The notes under the pieces are model-generated. The model saw nothing but the letters and a program-made list of their open reading frames with translations. It did not search any database and was not told the DNA's origin. From the NCBI GenBank assembly GCA_002900995.3, contig PJEW03000013.1:645395-709394 (forward strand): a stretch of DNA of 64,000 nt, given 5' to 3'. Shown here piece after piece: positions 1 to 10,690 of this stretch (position 1 is its first letter; each line of letters begins with the position of its first letter). The DNA comes from Ganoderma boninense. Its lineage: Eukaryota; Basidiomycota; Agaricomycetes; Polyporales; Polyporaceae. A program made the translations under genes and the position numbers.

Positions 1-1180
1 GAAGCTGAATCATGATTATGTTATGTACCATCGAGTTTAATCAAATCAAGACTCACCGATTCGAAGTACGCGATGTGCTCGAAGCAACCGTTCGACTGCT
101 TACTTCTGCGGTACTTCGATTCATTCCCGAATTCAGCATACAATGGATGGAGCTTCGCATCGCCATATTCCGTGAGATGTGTTCCATCGGAAGAGAACAT
201 GAGAGCAATGACCACTCGCTCACGGGTACAACCTGGCTCGGGTGGGGAACTTTGAAGGGCGTCATGAGCCTCAATGAACGCCGGTGACGTGTAGACTTCC
301 CCGTGCACTCGCACTGGTTGTGCGGAATTGGGCTTCCAGAAGAGTTCGTATGGTTCGAGATGAAGATGGGGAAAACCGAGGGATCAGAAATCCTGCTGCG
401 TATCATGGACACGATCTTCCGATGACACAAGGTGGCGGCCTCATACACATGAACGCCCGGGTCATCTCCTTTGCTGTGCACAGGAACGGAAATTTGAACG
501 TCCGTCTCGTGCCAGTCATCTGGAAGAGTATTGGAGCTTTCCAAGCTAGACGGGCGAGTCTCACCATCGAGGAGCTTCTGGTTGATCGACCTCCAGTTAA
601 TCCCCACAAGGTCGTCTGCACGGAACCTGGTGTCGGTAAGGATCTCGAGCAGCTCTTTGAAGGTCGACTCTGACTTCTTCGCAGAACCAGTCCAGTACCA
701 TTGCCCGAGGCGGAAGGATGTCCAGTTGAGATAGGGGTGGAAGGGCGACAGGTCTGAAACGAGGCTAGTTTCGTCCGACGCCGGATTGGTCGTGGAAGCG
801 TTGTCGGAACGGAATTCTGGGGAATCCAGTGGACGTGATGTTGGCAGCGCATCAGGAGGGTCTTGAGTTAGAGTCAGCGTGCCTTCGGGCAGTGAATCAG
901 TTGAAGGATGGTTGACAGGTTCCAACAGCAGCTCGCGATCAACTGCAGCCTCAGGGTCATGTTCGGGAAAAGAGCCGGTTCGGTACTCTCGGAAAAGGCC
1001 AAAAACATTTCGTTTCGTCTTGGCTGGCAAAATCTCGACGGGCTGCTGCAATACTGGTGGACAGCGACACCATTGCCGAACGACAGGGTCGCATTCTCGC
1101 CAGAAGGCCCCTCCTCGAGTATGCCGGACGAGGACTGCTGCGAAGCCTCAGCACAAAACATCCCCGTGGACGCCCAAGCG
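1..1180 (-). pseudogene. Plavaka/KDZ-type transposase, N-terminal part, frameshifted, runs off left edge
   Basis: The minus strand reads like the N-terminal half of basidiomycete Plavaka (KDZ-related cut-and-paste) transposases. Visible family blocks are VFGLFREYRTG followed by HDPEAAVD (about 1010-950), a block with FRLGQWYWTGSAKKS, then EPYELFWKP (about 355-330) and SPPEPGCTRERVV. Reading changes frame in the run of four T and four C on the minus strand (plus positions 368-375); both sides still match the family, so a 1-base indel is the simplest cause. Near the edge a consensus GTGAGT donor opens a 52-bp intron (56 down to 5), so the gene continues outside the window. The frame is open back to about 1118 without a clear ATG, so the start is uncertain. 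Family assignment is from remembered conserved blocks, not a search. Confidence 0.72.
5..56 (-). other. Intron in the transposase relic
   Basis: Minus-strand GTGAGT donor at 56-51 and AG acceptor at 6-5, 52 bp, typical of this genome. Four bases of the next exon remain before the window edge. Confidence 0.6.
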
Positions 1181-1199
1181 GGTACACACCTTAAATCTC

Positions 1200-4100
1200 C
1201 TCTCCGCGTCACTCTGGCGTGTCTTCGGCGGCACAAGCATGTCCATGGGGTGCTACTGCTAGGACCGGGACACTCACCCGCCTCTATCTCCCCTTCCTGG
1301 GTTAGGTCTACCTTGAAATCGGAATTGGCCTTGTCCTGTCCTTCGCCCATCCACTGCTTAACGAGCGTTCATCTGCTCGTCCCCCGGTCCTCGATGCGTC
1401 CGTCTCGAGGCCCCTCCGCGCTCCGACGTTACGACACGCTCCTCTCTTTTCTGCCGGACGCTCAGAGGCCTTGCTACTTGTAGTGCTTGCTAAACTCTGC
1501 GAGCTTCCTGCGCTTCGGTTCATCGGCACCCTTCCTAGCCTGGTCCTTAGTTCCAACGAGCCGAAATGTGAATCAGAAGCAGTCCCCTTCCTCTCGGCTG
1601 ACCTGTTCTCGGGCGTACAGACGACCCTGTGCCCGAGGAAATTGGACAGGTCACATCCTTGCCGTCGCCGAGGTTGCAAGGTGACGTCGGTGGGGCTCGT
1701 CGTTGGTAAACTCGACGGCAAATATACAGGAAAAGGCTGAGGAAGAAAGATGTTGGAGCTACGCGTTATCGCAGAGGGAGCGTCCCAGGGAAAAACCAGA
1801 TGAGGACCCCGCGACACCATGTCCGTCCGTCAAGAAAGACACGAAACCTCATGGCACCACACTACATTGCTCGCCACCGATTTCGGCACCAATTACACCC
1901 TTGATCAGACGATGAGCGAACACCACGTCATCGCAGTGCACGTCGCAAGAGTATACAGCTCGCGAAGGCCGTGTGCAGCAGCATCGTCGAATTCAACGGT
2001 GCTGGAGGCCTCGGGAGACGACGCGATTGGCAAGCTGCTGTGTCCGCACCCGTACGAGGAGTTCCCAGCCGATGATGGTGCTTTCAACCTGGGAGGGAAG
2101 CTACTGCTCACACTTGGCGTAACGACGTTGTGGTCCGAGCGGTTGGCGAGGAGCATGAGGACAGCAGTAAGCGTCCGTATTCCAGCTCACGGAGGATCAG
2201 AATGAGAGACTAAGCAACGATTCCGCCGCCCACGCCGTTCTGACGCCCCACGTTGCATCTTCTGCCGCGTCTTCAAGGTGGCTGCCGCTTTAGAGAAGTG
2301 CGGATCATGCACCTCCTGATGTTCGCAAGACAGGATGCACCCGCGGAAGACCAGGCCACTCATGTGCCCGTCGTCGTCGTCATCGTCGTCGTCTGTGTCA
2401 TAGACCTGGTGCAGGGATGCAAGCTGCGCGCACATCACGGTCATCTTTGGCTGATCGATCACAGGTATTTATCCCATACCTCACGCTGCTGCATTCTTGC
2501 TGCGCTGACCTCTTCAATCCCCGCCACCAGCAACCCTTAAGGCATGGATGCTCTCGGAGCAAGAGGCGTCGTAACGGTTGGCCGCTGGAAGGATGTAAGG
2601 TTAACAATACATTGTCTTGCAACGGTATCGTCCAGCTCACCATTGAAAGCGACCCCAGTGGTTGCCACCTAAACACGCGTTCAGAGTTAGCAAAAAGCAA
2701 ATGTAACTTGAGCTCGTTGCTCACCGAATATTGGCTACATCTGCATCTGAACGCACGTCACCTATCAGCTCTGATCGACTCTGACTGGCTCTGACCACGT
2801 TGGTTAATAACCGACTCGCCCACCGCCGGTCGACTCGTCCTCACCTGTCGATGTTGCCATCCATCCCACGCGTGATCTACGGAAAACCCAAGACACGACT
2901 ACGCTTCCAGTATTTCTCAGTGCCACCGTCACGCATCACGTCCGCGCCAGCGCCACCGAGAAGATCGACCAGCACCAGGTCGGTGCGAAAAGCCTGAGCC
3001 CTTGAATCGCGCCGTAGGCGGAGGCGAACAGCCGGTAGTGGCCTTAGTTCCTTTCCTCCTTGCGCGCTCAGTCCTGTGCCATTCATGGCGAACTATCGCC
3101 GAACCGCTCTCCCGACCAATCTCGATGGTATCGGCAAACCTGCGGTAGGGTCCAGGAAGATCACCAACCGAACACGATGAAGGACATCACCCGCACGAGT
3201 TCTGGGCGACGGCCGTTCTTAACGTCAGGGAATCGTCGCGGGCAGATAGTTCTAGACAAGCTCACCATCAACACGGAGACTAGTCTTGCGACTGGGAATC
3301 GGAGTATCAACGAGAAGAGAGACGGCTTCGACCTGAAGCAAGCAGTTAATCGCTGCGACGGGATCCTAACCTCGATCTAATGCACTCACTGGATGACACT
3401 GGGTTGGGAGTGCTTCACAAGCACATGCGCCAGCCGCCTCCCTGGTCTCCTACTTCTGCACAGTGGCATCGCTCCGATACACCAAGCACAACGGCACAGT
3501 CAACGTGGAAAGGTTGGCACGACGCGAGTCCAAGTCGGGATTGGGGTCGGGATCGAAGTCCCGTGGCGTCGCGCGACGATGCGGATGCCGTACAGAGTAG
3601 AGCCGCGGGGCGTTGAATGAAAGCAGCCCACGGAACTCGATGGAAGCATCTATCTGAGGATCGTGCCCCTAGGCGGCCCTAGGGAGGAATCGCCGATGCC
3701 GACGATGGACCTCAATGCGTGGAGGGAAACCGTTGTTCAGCTCGCGCGAGATGGAGGGAGTGCTTCCCGCGTCACTGGGGTGGCGGAATTGCGGAGGTCA
3801 ATGCCGCGTTGTCCACAGACGAGGGAATTGTCGAAATCGGAGGTCAACGGTGCTACTAGCCTTCGAAGCATGGTCGGGGGAAGGCGCCCAAAGCAGCGCA
3901 GCATGGATGCCTGGAGTCGCACGAGGAGCAGAGGCGAAGGATGGGAGAAGGAGCGGACACGAGCGTTAGCGAAATCAGAGAGGAGGGGTTTGTTAACAGA
4001 TTCGGTAAACAAGGCTTACCAGCAAGCGTCGCAGCTCCAGCCATCGAGGTGGTCTATCGGACCCATCTTCTCCTCCCGAACGGGAACTTTGGAATTAATG

Positions 4101-5095
4101 GGGAGTTATACACCCCCGTTGCTCATTAGAGCTGACCTGGAGCGATAGCATGTGAGCTTTTCGCGCAGCGTGGAGTGGCAGAACGGCCCAGCGCTGCGTG
4201 CATCCAGCGTCGCTCATCCCATGAGAATCGAGTTGAATGCAGAGGCAGGAGGGACAGACGAGGAATGAACAGAAAACGACACACGTACCCAGGATACCTG
4301 CCAGAGTCCACGGCAAGGACAATGCGGGCGGAGTGGAAATGGGCTGGGTGGAAAGGGACTGGCCGTCTCGAGGTATCCTCCGAATCGTGGCGCTGCGCGC
4401 ACCCGGTGTTGGGTCGACCAACCCAGGCGCACCTAGCTCGTCCCACGGAGCATATCGGACACCGAGAAGACACTGGACCTAGAGTGAAGGGGAAAACTGG
4501 TCGGGACGGACAGCACGGAACATCAACGCGGTAGGCGACGTACCATGAAAGTGGTGGAAAATACGGCCGCCCATGTAGACAAGAAGACATTCCAGCTCCC
4601 GTATGGGAAAGGATAAGTACGCCATCCTGGCTGAGCGGAACGCGGTAGGCAGGGAGGAGTTGTTAGCGCCGGTCTGAGCTGGCGGGACGCACTTCGGACG
4701 GAGACTCGGCGTTTCCTGCTCCCGATGCGCGGTGTGTTACTCAGATCAGACTCCGATCCAGCTCATTTAGCCCGCATTGATGGGCAGTAAATATGGGCCG
4801 TCATGTCAAGTTTATATTACTGTACTCGTATACACAGTCGCGGATTCACTCTGTGTGACGACGACTAAGAAAAAGCCCCTGCCGTCGGGGATATTGTTGC
4901 TGTTGTGATGGACTGACAATGGCTCACATTGTATATTACTAGCGATACAGGACACGCCGCATTTACGGTCACGGAGGGGATTTCACGACCTCGCGCCTGC
5001 AGTCGCCGCTGGCCTTACAATGGTTATACTCTGCGCTACGATACGTTATGGAGTGCTCACGTAGGAACTGATCACTGCCCTCACCTCTATAGCTT
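1200..5095. other. No recognisable gene; scattered short ORFs
   Basis: ORFs here overlap on both strands and none shows a known motif, coherent splicing or a clear codon bias. A short GTC/ATC trinucleotide run lies at 2369-2393. The last ~350 bp (4740-5095) is more AT-rich and looks intergenic. An ORF at 3663-4148 (+, 161 codons) is the longest plus-strand frame, but I see nothing in it that I recognise. Confidence 0.5.
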
Positions 5096-5101
5096 CAGGT
5101 C

Positions 5102-6951
5102 CTAGTCATCGTTGGTGCGAATTATCCCCTCGCGAGAACCGTGAACGCTGTGGCTAGTAGGTCCGATGGTGGGTGTGCTTGCGAGCGTCAAGATTGCGCT
5201 CAGGTCGTCATGTGTAAGGCTGTCAGCGATCAAGGCACACTGCCTCGTCGTCCCGCCCACGGTAGATCCACGGAATGAAGTGTCGACAGCCTGAGGTTCT
5301 GCGTCTTCGTCCATGGATGTCTTGATGACCAACTTGCCACCCTCGTCATATGTAACCAGTTGCATACCGAACAGCTGCATGGCTCGAAATGCCTGAACCT
5401 TGCAGTTAGTAACATGATTGGCGAGGCGACGAAAAGCACGTACTCCAGCCGCAGCCAAACCGATAGCCCCCAAAGGAAAGGTCCCATTGTCTAGTCCTCG
5501 GACCTCTATTCCTCCATGGATCGCCTGGATATGGCTTGAAAGGGGAGTAAGGACGAAGACAGACCGGTAGATGCCCTTCTTAAAAATGAGCGTAGACCAT
5601 CAGGAGGGGAGCGGGAACATACATGAATGCTAAGACCACCAGGACCCTCGTAAAACAGTCGACCATCTTGCATTATTTTCTTACAGAGTGTTGACCACTC
5701 TGAAAGGCCAGAAGAGCCACTTGTGGAACTCTTCAGGTGATTCTCGACGGCAGCTAGAGCATTAACACCAAAGGACTCGAACCAGGCACTCACACTCTTT
5801 GTTGCCTCGAAAGACGTTAAGCGAGCGAGCCATTGTAAGCGAAAACAGGTCAAACTCACAAGAGAGTGAACAAGGTCTTCGTCTTCGTCTGGCCATGACG
5901 GCTCATCATAGACAGCGGACCATATGTGCCGAAGGATGGATATGAATGAATCTCCACAATATTCCCATGGATTAACGCGAGTTCCAAAGAACCTCAGAAG
6001 TGTGGGGATAAACTGCAGTCGCCAGGGGTCACCGCGATGGAAAGGTTCGGCATGCGGTTGGACTTCATCCATGAACTGCTCGAAGTAGTAATCGCCGCCT
6101 TGTCGAGGCGGGTTGATATCCCATTCAGATGGGTAGTGATAAGAGTAAATTGACTTGTTGAAGCAATCATAGTCATCCGTCGGCCGGTTCTATTGAGGAA
6201 TAGGACTCGACTCACATGGTCGCTCAGAATATGAGATTCATCGCCTTCCGGCAATGCGGGGGTGCTACGTGTTCCGGAGGTTGATCCACTCTCAAACTAA
6301 CAATGGCAGTCAGCCAGTCATCTATCATTCGAGAAGTTGACACGCGCACATGAGTCGTCGTCCCCATTGGCAGTTCTGAGTCGAGTTGGAGTGGGAATTC
6401 TTCTGTGAGTTCGAAATAATAATCTTCGTTTTGCCGATGCGGAATGCTATCAAATTTAGGCGCATAGCTGGAGACAGACTTCCCGAAGCAAATGATCGTC
6501 ATATATAACGATACCCGCAGATGGAGAAGCGGACTTACATCGTCGTTCAGCATATCGGAGGAAGAGTCACGGGCATCGGACGATTGAGGGCTAGGTGTCT
6601 CGGTATGTGTTATACTCGGGCACTAAGATTTTAATCAGTAAGAATCAATTCAAGTTCTCCACGCAGTCGAACACTCACAGGACTGGTGGGCCGAGTTGGG
6701 GAGCGGGTTGAACCACGACTCGGAGACCCTGCAGCCTCCACTTCGATCACGAGGCCTGATGCCAGAACGTGTCTCCTCCGTTGCTTCATTTGGCCCAACT
6801 TCTCAGGACATGTCAAAAGCATGATGAGGGACTCGAGGACGAGATAGGCGGACAACTTCAAGTTGAAGCTGCACCAACCGAAGCCAGATCTAGTAGAGGC
6901 ATCCATCGAGAAGAAGCGCTCTCTAGCGCACTTATATGTTCCACGCTCCAC
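5102..6951 (-). CDS. Spliced protein of unknown function with an internally repeated acidic/DYYFE module
   Basis: At least eight minus-strand exons join in frame: 6679-(upstream end unsure), 6539-6622, 6350-6478, 6216-6296, 5860-6153, 5623-5796, 5444-5578 and 5102-5398. The introns are 44-63 bp, mostly with GTGAGT, GTAAGT, GTATGT or GTACGT donors, and every exon between is a multiple of three, so this looks like a living gene. Two exon pairs resemble each other. Each has a short Ser/Thr/Asp-rich exon (ending MLNDD or HILSDH), then an intron, then an exon carrying a Tyr-rich start and DYYFE. This suggests an internal duplication. The C-terminal part has a segment with SIHKGIYRSVFVLTPL after splicing. 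I do not recognise the family. Upstream exons probably exist towards 7.6 kb but I could not join them. Confidence 0.65.
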
Positions 6952-7158
6952 TGTACGCTGACCCGAATTTGGGCCGCCGGGGAGCGTCGACGGTGGAGGT
7001 CGGAACTACGTGCGAGCTACAGGGAAGCGGAGCGACGAAAGTACATCTCCTCAAAGTTCGGTGCTCCTGCTCTGATTTGTCGTTAAGAATGTTTGCCGTC
7101 ATTATGTGACAGTCTGCAAGCACTCACCGCTTCCTATTCGCGTGTGCGGGACACATAT

Positions 7159-7572
7159 TCAGGGCAAAACGTTCAGGTGGAGGGTCTGCCAGGTAAGGCA
7201 GAGGATACTTGACCTCGATATCCACACCCCCGAAATTTGCAAGGGGGAAAGCTTCTCCAGGAAAGTTGAGAATGCAGGGTGGGCTCGAGAGTCACTGGAC
7301 ACGAGGCGGCAAATGGTGGGAAGGCCCAGGTGCACTGGCAGCCATCTTCTGCGAATCATAGACAGAACTTTATGCTTAGTAAACATCGGTCGCCATGTGT
7401 GGTTCACAGCATCATGCGTGCTGATCGGAGGTAAAGCAACTTCTTCCTTCATGGCTCCGAAGACTTGGCGGATCGCGTCTTGAAAATAGACAGCCGATTT
7501 CTCGGACGCTGACGTATCATCACGGACCACGGCGTCGATCACCATGTCCCCCGAGCTCAGGGTCCAATTCAC
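7159..7572 (-). CDS. Open frame of unknown function, possible upstream exon(s)
   Basis: This 137-codon minus-strand frame has a soluble-looking sequence that includes SGDMVIDAVVRDD and MIRRRWLPVHLGLP. It lies upstream of, and on the same strand as, the 5.1-7.0 kb gene and may be its 5' part or a separate gene. I found no secure splice connection and recognise no domain. It could also be a chance frame. Confidence 0.3.
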   Translation of the reverse strand: MNWTLSSGDMVIDAVVRDDTSASEKSAVYFQDAIRQVFGAMKEEVALPPISTHDAVNHTWRPMFTKHKVLSMIRRRWLPVHLGLPTICRLVSSDSRAHPAFSTFLEKLSPLQISGVWISRSSILCLTWQTLHLNVLP

Positions 7573-7708
7573 ACCAACTGCAATTGAAGCCCTACCTACC
7601 TGCTCGTAACATCACGAACTGTATACAGTACCAAGAATACACGAAACCCTCGGAGTGACCAGTCGATGGCTAACTTGTAAGCACCACTGTATACTCTTGT
7701 GTGTAGTT

Positions 7709-8413
7709 CTACTCGGAATACAATCTCGGCCGTGGGTGTATGGGGGGATAACCTTGGGAAACTGGGCCGACGTAGGGCCCACCGCTGGGTGGCATGGGAT
7801 GGTTCGACCCAATATGAACACCTTGAATGTAGACGGGCTGAGAACGAGAATGTAGGACGTCGGTATTAGGCAACAGGAAGCCACCCACGTCCCCGCTGCC
7901 CTGATAGCCGTCTTGTTCAGAAGAGCCTGAGGGCCCATCGGCTAAGGTGACGCTCGAAGACCGAGAGGGCGCACGATCGCCTTGTGTGTATGGGAGCTGT
8001 ACCGGATCATGCGGAACAGCAGGAGGGTGATTAGCGTTGGACGGTCCCGCGCCAGGTAAATATCCGAGTCCACCACCTGGCACATCTGGTACGTATCCGC
8101 TGCTGTCGTGACCGGCGACATTCTCGCTGGCATCCCAGGGGGCGATGTTGACGTAGTCATCTGCGCCGGAGTTCTTATAGCCTGACCCAGGGGAGGCCGT
8201 GTTCCACATGACAGAATAGGAGGTCCGCATCCTCCAGTCCAAGGAGACGTCCGTTCAAGTGACCGTTCGCCCTGAAATTTGGGCAATCGTTCATCTCGAT
8301 GTTTGGATTACCATTCGTCTCAATATTCGGGTAATTGTCCACGCCGATGTTCGAGCGACGACCGTCCGTTCCGACATGTGAGCGACCATTCGTACTGACG
8401 TTCGAGCGACCGC
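7709..8413 (-). pseudogene. C-terminal part of a membrane-protein gene split by the chromovirus
   Basis: The minus-strand frame ending with the stop at 7709 encodes a Gly/Pro/Ser/Tyr-rich, probably disordered tail (it contains GYVPDVPGGGLGYLPGAG and ends RPRLYSE). Just upstream (8290-8413) is another minus frame made of 8-residue repeats of the form NGRSxVGT. A frame change lies between the repeats and the tail, so an intron or an indel sits around 8215-8290. The repeat frame is cut exactly at the 5' LTR and resumes in the same frame after the 3' LTR. The product before the insertion was probably a membrane protein with a long cytoplasmic or extracellular tail; its function is unknown. Confidence 0.5.
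8290..8413 (-). repeat. 24-bp coding repeats (NGRSxVGT), left half
   Basis: Degenerate units of about 24 bp around the plus-strand core gttcgagcgaccgttcgt. On the minus strand they read NGRSHVGT, GRSNVST and degenerate forms further along. The array is interrupted by the retrotransposon and continues at 14949-15035. Confidence 0.7.
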
Positions 8414-8872
8414 TGTCATGAACGGCACGCTCGGCGCCTACCCCGGCGTCTCTCTTTCCCTTTTTGGACTGTTTGCCTCCCGCGTCGTCCTTATTGTCCT
8501 CCGTTGTTTAGCAAACCCGTCCCTTGTTCTCGCAGTACAATAACTCCTGTCACCCATCGTTCCCGTTGTCATTGTACTACATACCATTGTTCTTCCACTG
8601 GTTCCCGTGTCCATAGTTACCTATTGTCCCCGGTTCCCATTGTCCGTTACATGTATATAAGGCTTGTACTTCGCTACCTGGAGACCTCAGTTTCGACCTC
8701 TTGTCTCCAGGTAAGCCTTGCTGTATTCTCGCTCGTTACTTACTCGCTCAATACATCTTGTCTCCAGCCTGACTGTCGAGCCCGCTCCGCTCTCGCTGCA
8801 CAAGTGCTCGTCGACGCCCTTGCTCGTCTCGTAAGCCTCCTCCCTGATCTTACTCGACAGCCAGTCGTAACA
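8414..8872 (+). repeat. 5' LTR of the chromovirus
   Basis: 459 bp, 5'-TG...CA-3'. It contains a TATA box (tatataa, 8654-8660). About 35 bp downstream is the segment agtttcgacct (8689-8699), which is complementary to the primer binding site. That segment lies in the loop of an 11-bp perfect stem: 8675-8685 pairs with 8703-8713. Confidence 0.95.
8654..8660 (+). promoter_or_regulatory. LTR TATA box
   Basis: tatataa in the LTR, 35 bp upstream of the predicted self-primer sequence at 8689. This is the expected distance to a transcription start. Confidence 0.6.
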
Positions 8873-8874
8873 TT

Positions 8875-8885
8875 AGGTCGAAACT
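8875..8885 (+). promoter_or_regulatory. Predicted self-priming primer binding site
   Basis: aggtcgaaact lies 2 bp after the 5' LTR and is a perfect 11-nt reverse complement of agtttcgacct (8689-8699) in the LTR. This matches the Tf1/sushi type of chromovirus, in which the 5' end of the transcript folds back to prime reverse transcription instead of a tRNA. A tRNA-type PBS beginning TGG is absent. Confidence 0.65.
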
Positions 8886-9215
8886 TCTACACGAGCACCG
8901 GCGTACTCCACCCACACTCTTTCCCTCTCGTACGGTACGCACTTAGATCCTCTGTGTTGGCCTAGCGTAGTGCGCGCTCTAGTCACACCATCGGACGTGG
9001 TCTCGGCGCAACCTGAGGCTTGCCACTCTTAGTGGTACAGTACGCGGAAAGCTCCTAACACGAGACCCCGGTACTGACAGAAGTGGTCCGCCTCACGGCG
9101 TGGGAGGCTAGAGAAAGGCGGCGAAACAAAGCCAAGGCAGAACACCCTTGGGCCCGTGTCCCTTGGGCTAAGACACAGCAATAGGCCGAGGAGGCTGAGC
9201 AGACAGTGTTGGATC

Positions 9216-10690
9216 ATGCACCGGCCGTTTCATTCCTAGGATAAGGAAGCGAGATTCAACGTGGCTTGCCAAGCCTGGGGACACATATTTCACCCCACTG
9301 CAGTACAGGACGAGTACTGGGACGAAGATAAGCAAGCCTGGTACTACTGCGAGGAGCAACCGTGCCCCCACCGATCACACACATTCGACGATACTCTTGA
9401 AACTCGCGAAGGCATCGCCCCTAGACTCCTCACCACCAAAGAACAGGAAGTCCTAATCCGCGCGAAGATCGCAAACCCACCAGCACCTGCACCTCGAGAT
9501 CCAAGCCGACCCCCAGCTCGCCAAGCCGCCCTCATCGCATCCAGGAACCCCTCATCCCGCCCTGCCTCACGCCCTACCTCACAACCCCAGAGTCGTGTCC
9601 AGAGTCGAATCCCCAGTCCTGCACGATCGACAGGGTCTCCCATCCTCGACAAGACTCTTGAACTCGTCACAGAGCGTCTTGGACAGCGACGAACCTCGAC
9701 TCCCGCAACCCCCATTGCTTCAACTTCTAAACTCCCAAAGGCAGAGAAAAAGCCAGAAGTAAAGGAGGAACCCAAGCAAGAGACCATCAGCCTCAACACT
9801 CCACAACCCTCATCCTCTTCATCAGCTGCACCCAGTCGAGCGTCCACACCCGCCATGACTACCCCTGCCCCTGCTCCACCGTTCGACACCTCCAAGCTCC
9901 TTTCCCAAATCGCCCCACGCGACTATGATGGAAAATCCCCCAGGATGGCCTCCGCTTTGTGTCTGCAGCCCAGATCTACTTCAACACCCTCACAGCGGTG
10001 GCTGTCGGCACACCACCTGATGTGGTATGGATGACCATCCTCAGTAGGCTCACGGAAGGAGCAGCAGCCTGGGCTGGCCCCCACATCGTGACGCTCGCTG
10101 GTGGAACTAGTCCTTGGGCAAACTACGCCGCGTTCAGCACAGCCTTCAAGGACCACTTCTGCGCAGCCGACGACAAGGAGGCTGCCATCGCTGAACTGGT
10201 CAAGCTTTGCAAGGCATACCGCAAGGTCGGCACCGTCCAGGAGTATACCGCGCAGTTTAACGCAGCCGCGGCTCGAACCGGCTTTGGCGACGAGGACAAA
10301 CGCGAACGCTACCGCTCGGGCCTGCCTCCCAGGCTCCGGGACGTCCTCGCCACCAGTGCCCACGACATCTCGGACCTCACCAAAATCCAGAAGGTGGCGC
10401 TGTCGCTCGACCAGGCCCTCGTCACCAGAGAGGAAGAACGGCCGAAGTCGTTTGGATGGAAGAAGAAGGGGGAGAAGGCGGCTGCTACTGGGAAGAAGCC
10501 GTTCCCAGGAAACTGCTACATCTGTGGCCAGCCCGGACATCGTAAGTATGACTGCCCGCGGTTGAAGAGTCAGCAAGCCGCTTCCTCGTCCACTGCAACT
10601 ACGGAAGTAGCGGCTCTTCAGGCCCAGGTCAAGGCGATGGAGGAGAAGATTGCGGCCCTTACGACCGCTGAGAAGAAGGAGGGTTTCTGA
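9216..10690 (+). pseudogene. gag: Chromovirus gag (capsid/nucleocapsid), frameshifted
   Basis: Gag has a Pro/Ser/Thr-rich N-terminal region, a capsid-like region from about 9960 (with YFNTLT, then AAAWAGPHI, then FKDHFCAADDKEAA), and one CCHC zinc knuckle, CYICGQPGHRKYDC (about 10516-10557), that would bind genomic RNA. A short coiled-coil tail ends at TGA 10688-10690. Reading shifts frame near 9935-9945 at a run of C (tcccccagg), with the family-like sequence continuing in the other frame. An ATG at 9216 is in frame, but a TAG follows at 9237-9239, so either the true start is elsewhere or this is a further lesion. Confidence 0.85.
10681..10687 (+). promoter_or_regulatory. Probable -1 ribosomal frameshift site between gag and pol
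   Basis: The heptamer G GGT TTC (X XXY YYZ in the gag frame) lies directly before the gag stop TGA (10688-10690). A -1 slip places ribosomes in the frame that stays open from here through the protease motif DSGAT at 10855. This position and frame are what a programmed gag-pol frameshift requires. Confidence 0.6.

Noticed and set aside
53..1051. 332-codon minus ORF taken as a complete protein starting at 1051
   Set aside because: The start codon there is TTG, and the family-like sequence continues upstream in the same frame. Its C-terminal ~80 codons are in the wrong frame after the 368-375 shift.
2253..2462. Poly-Asp/poly-Val ORFs around 2369-2393
   Set aside because: They come from a trinucleotide run and have no further coding support.
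8873..8890. tRNA primer binding site
   Set aside because: The sequence after the LTR does not start TGG and I see no match to a tRNA 3' end. The self-complementary site fits better.
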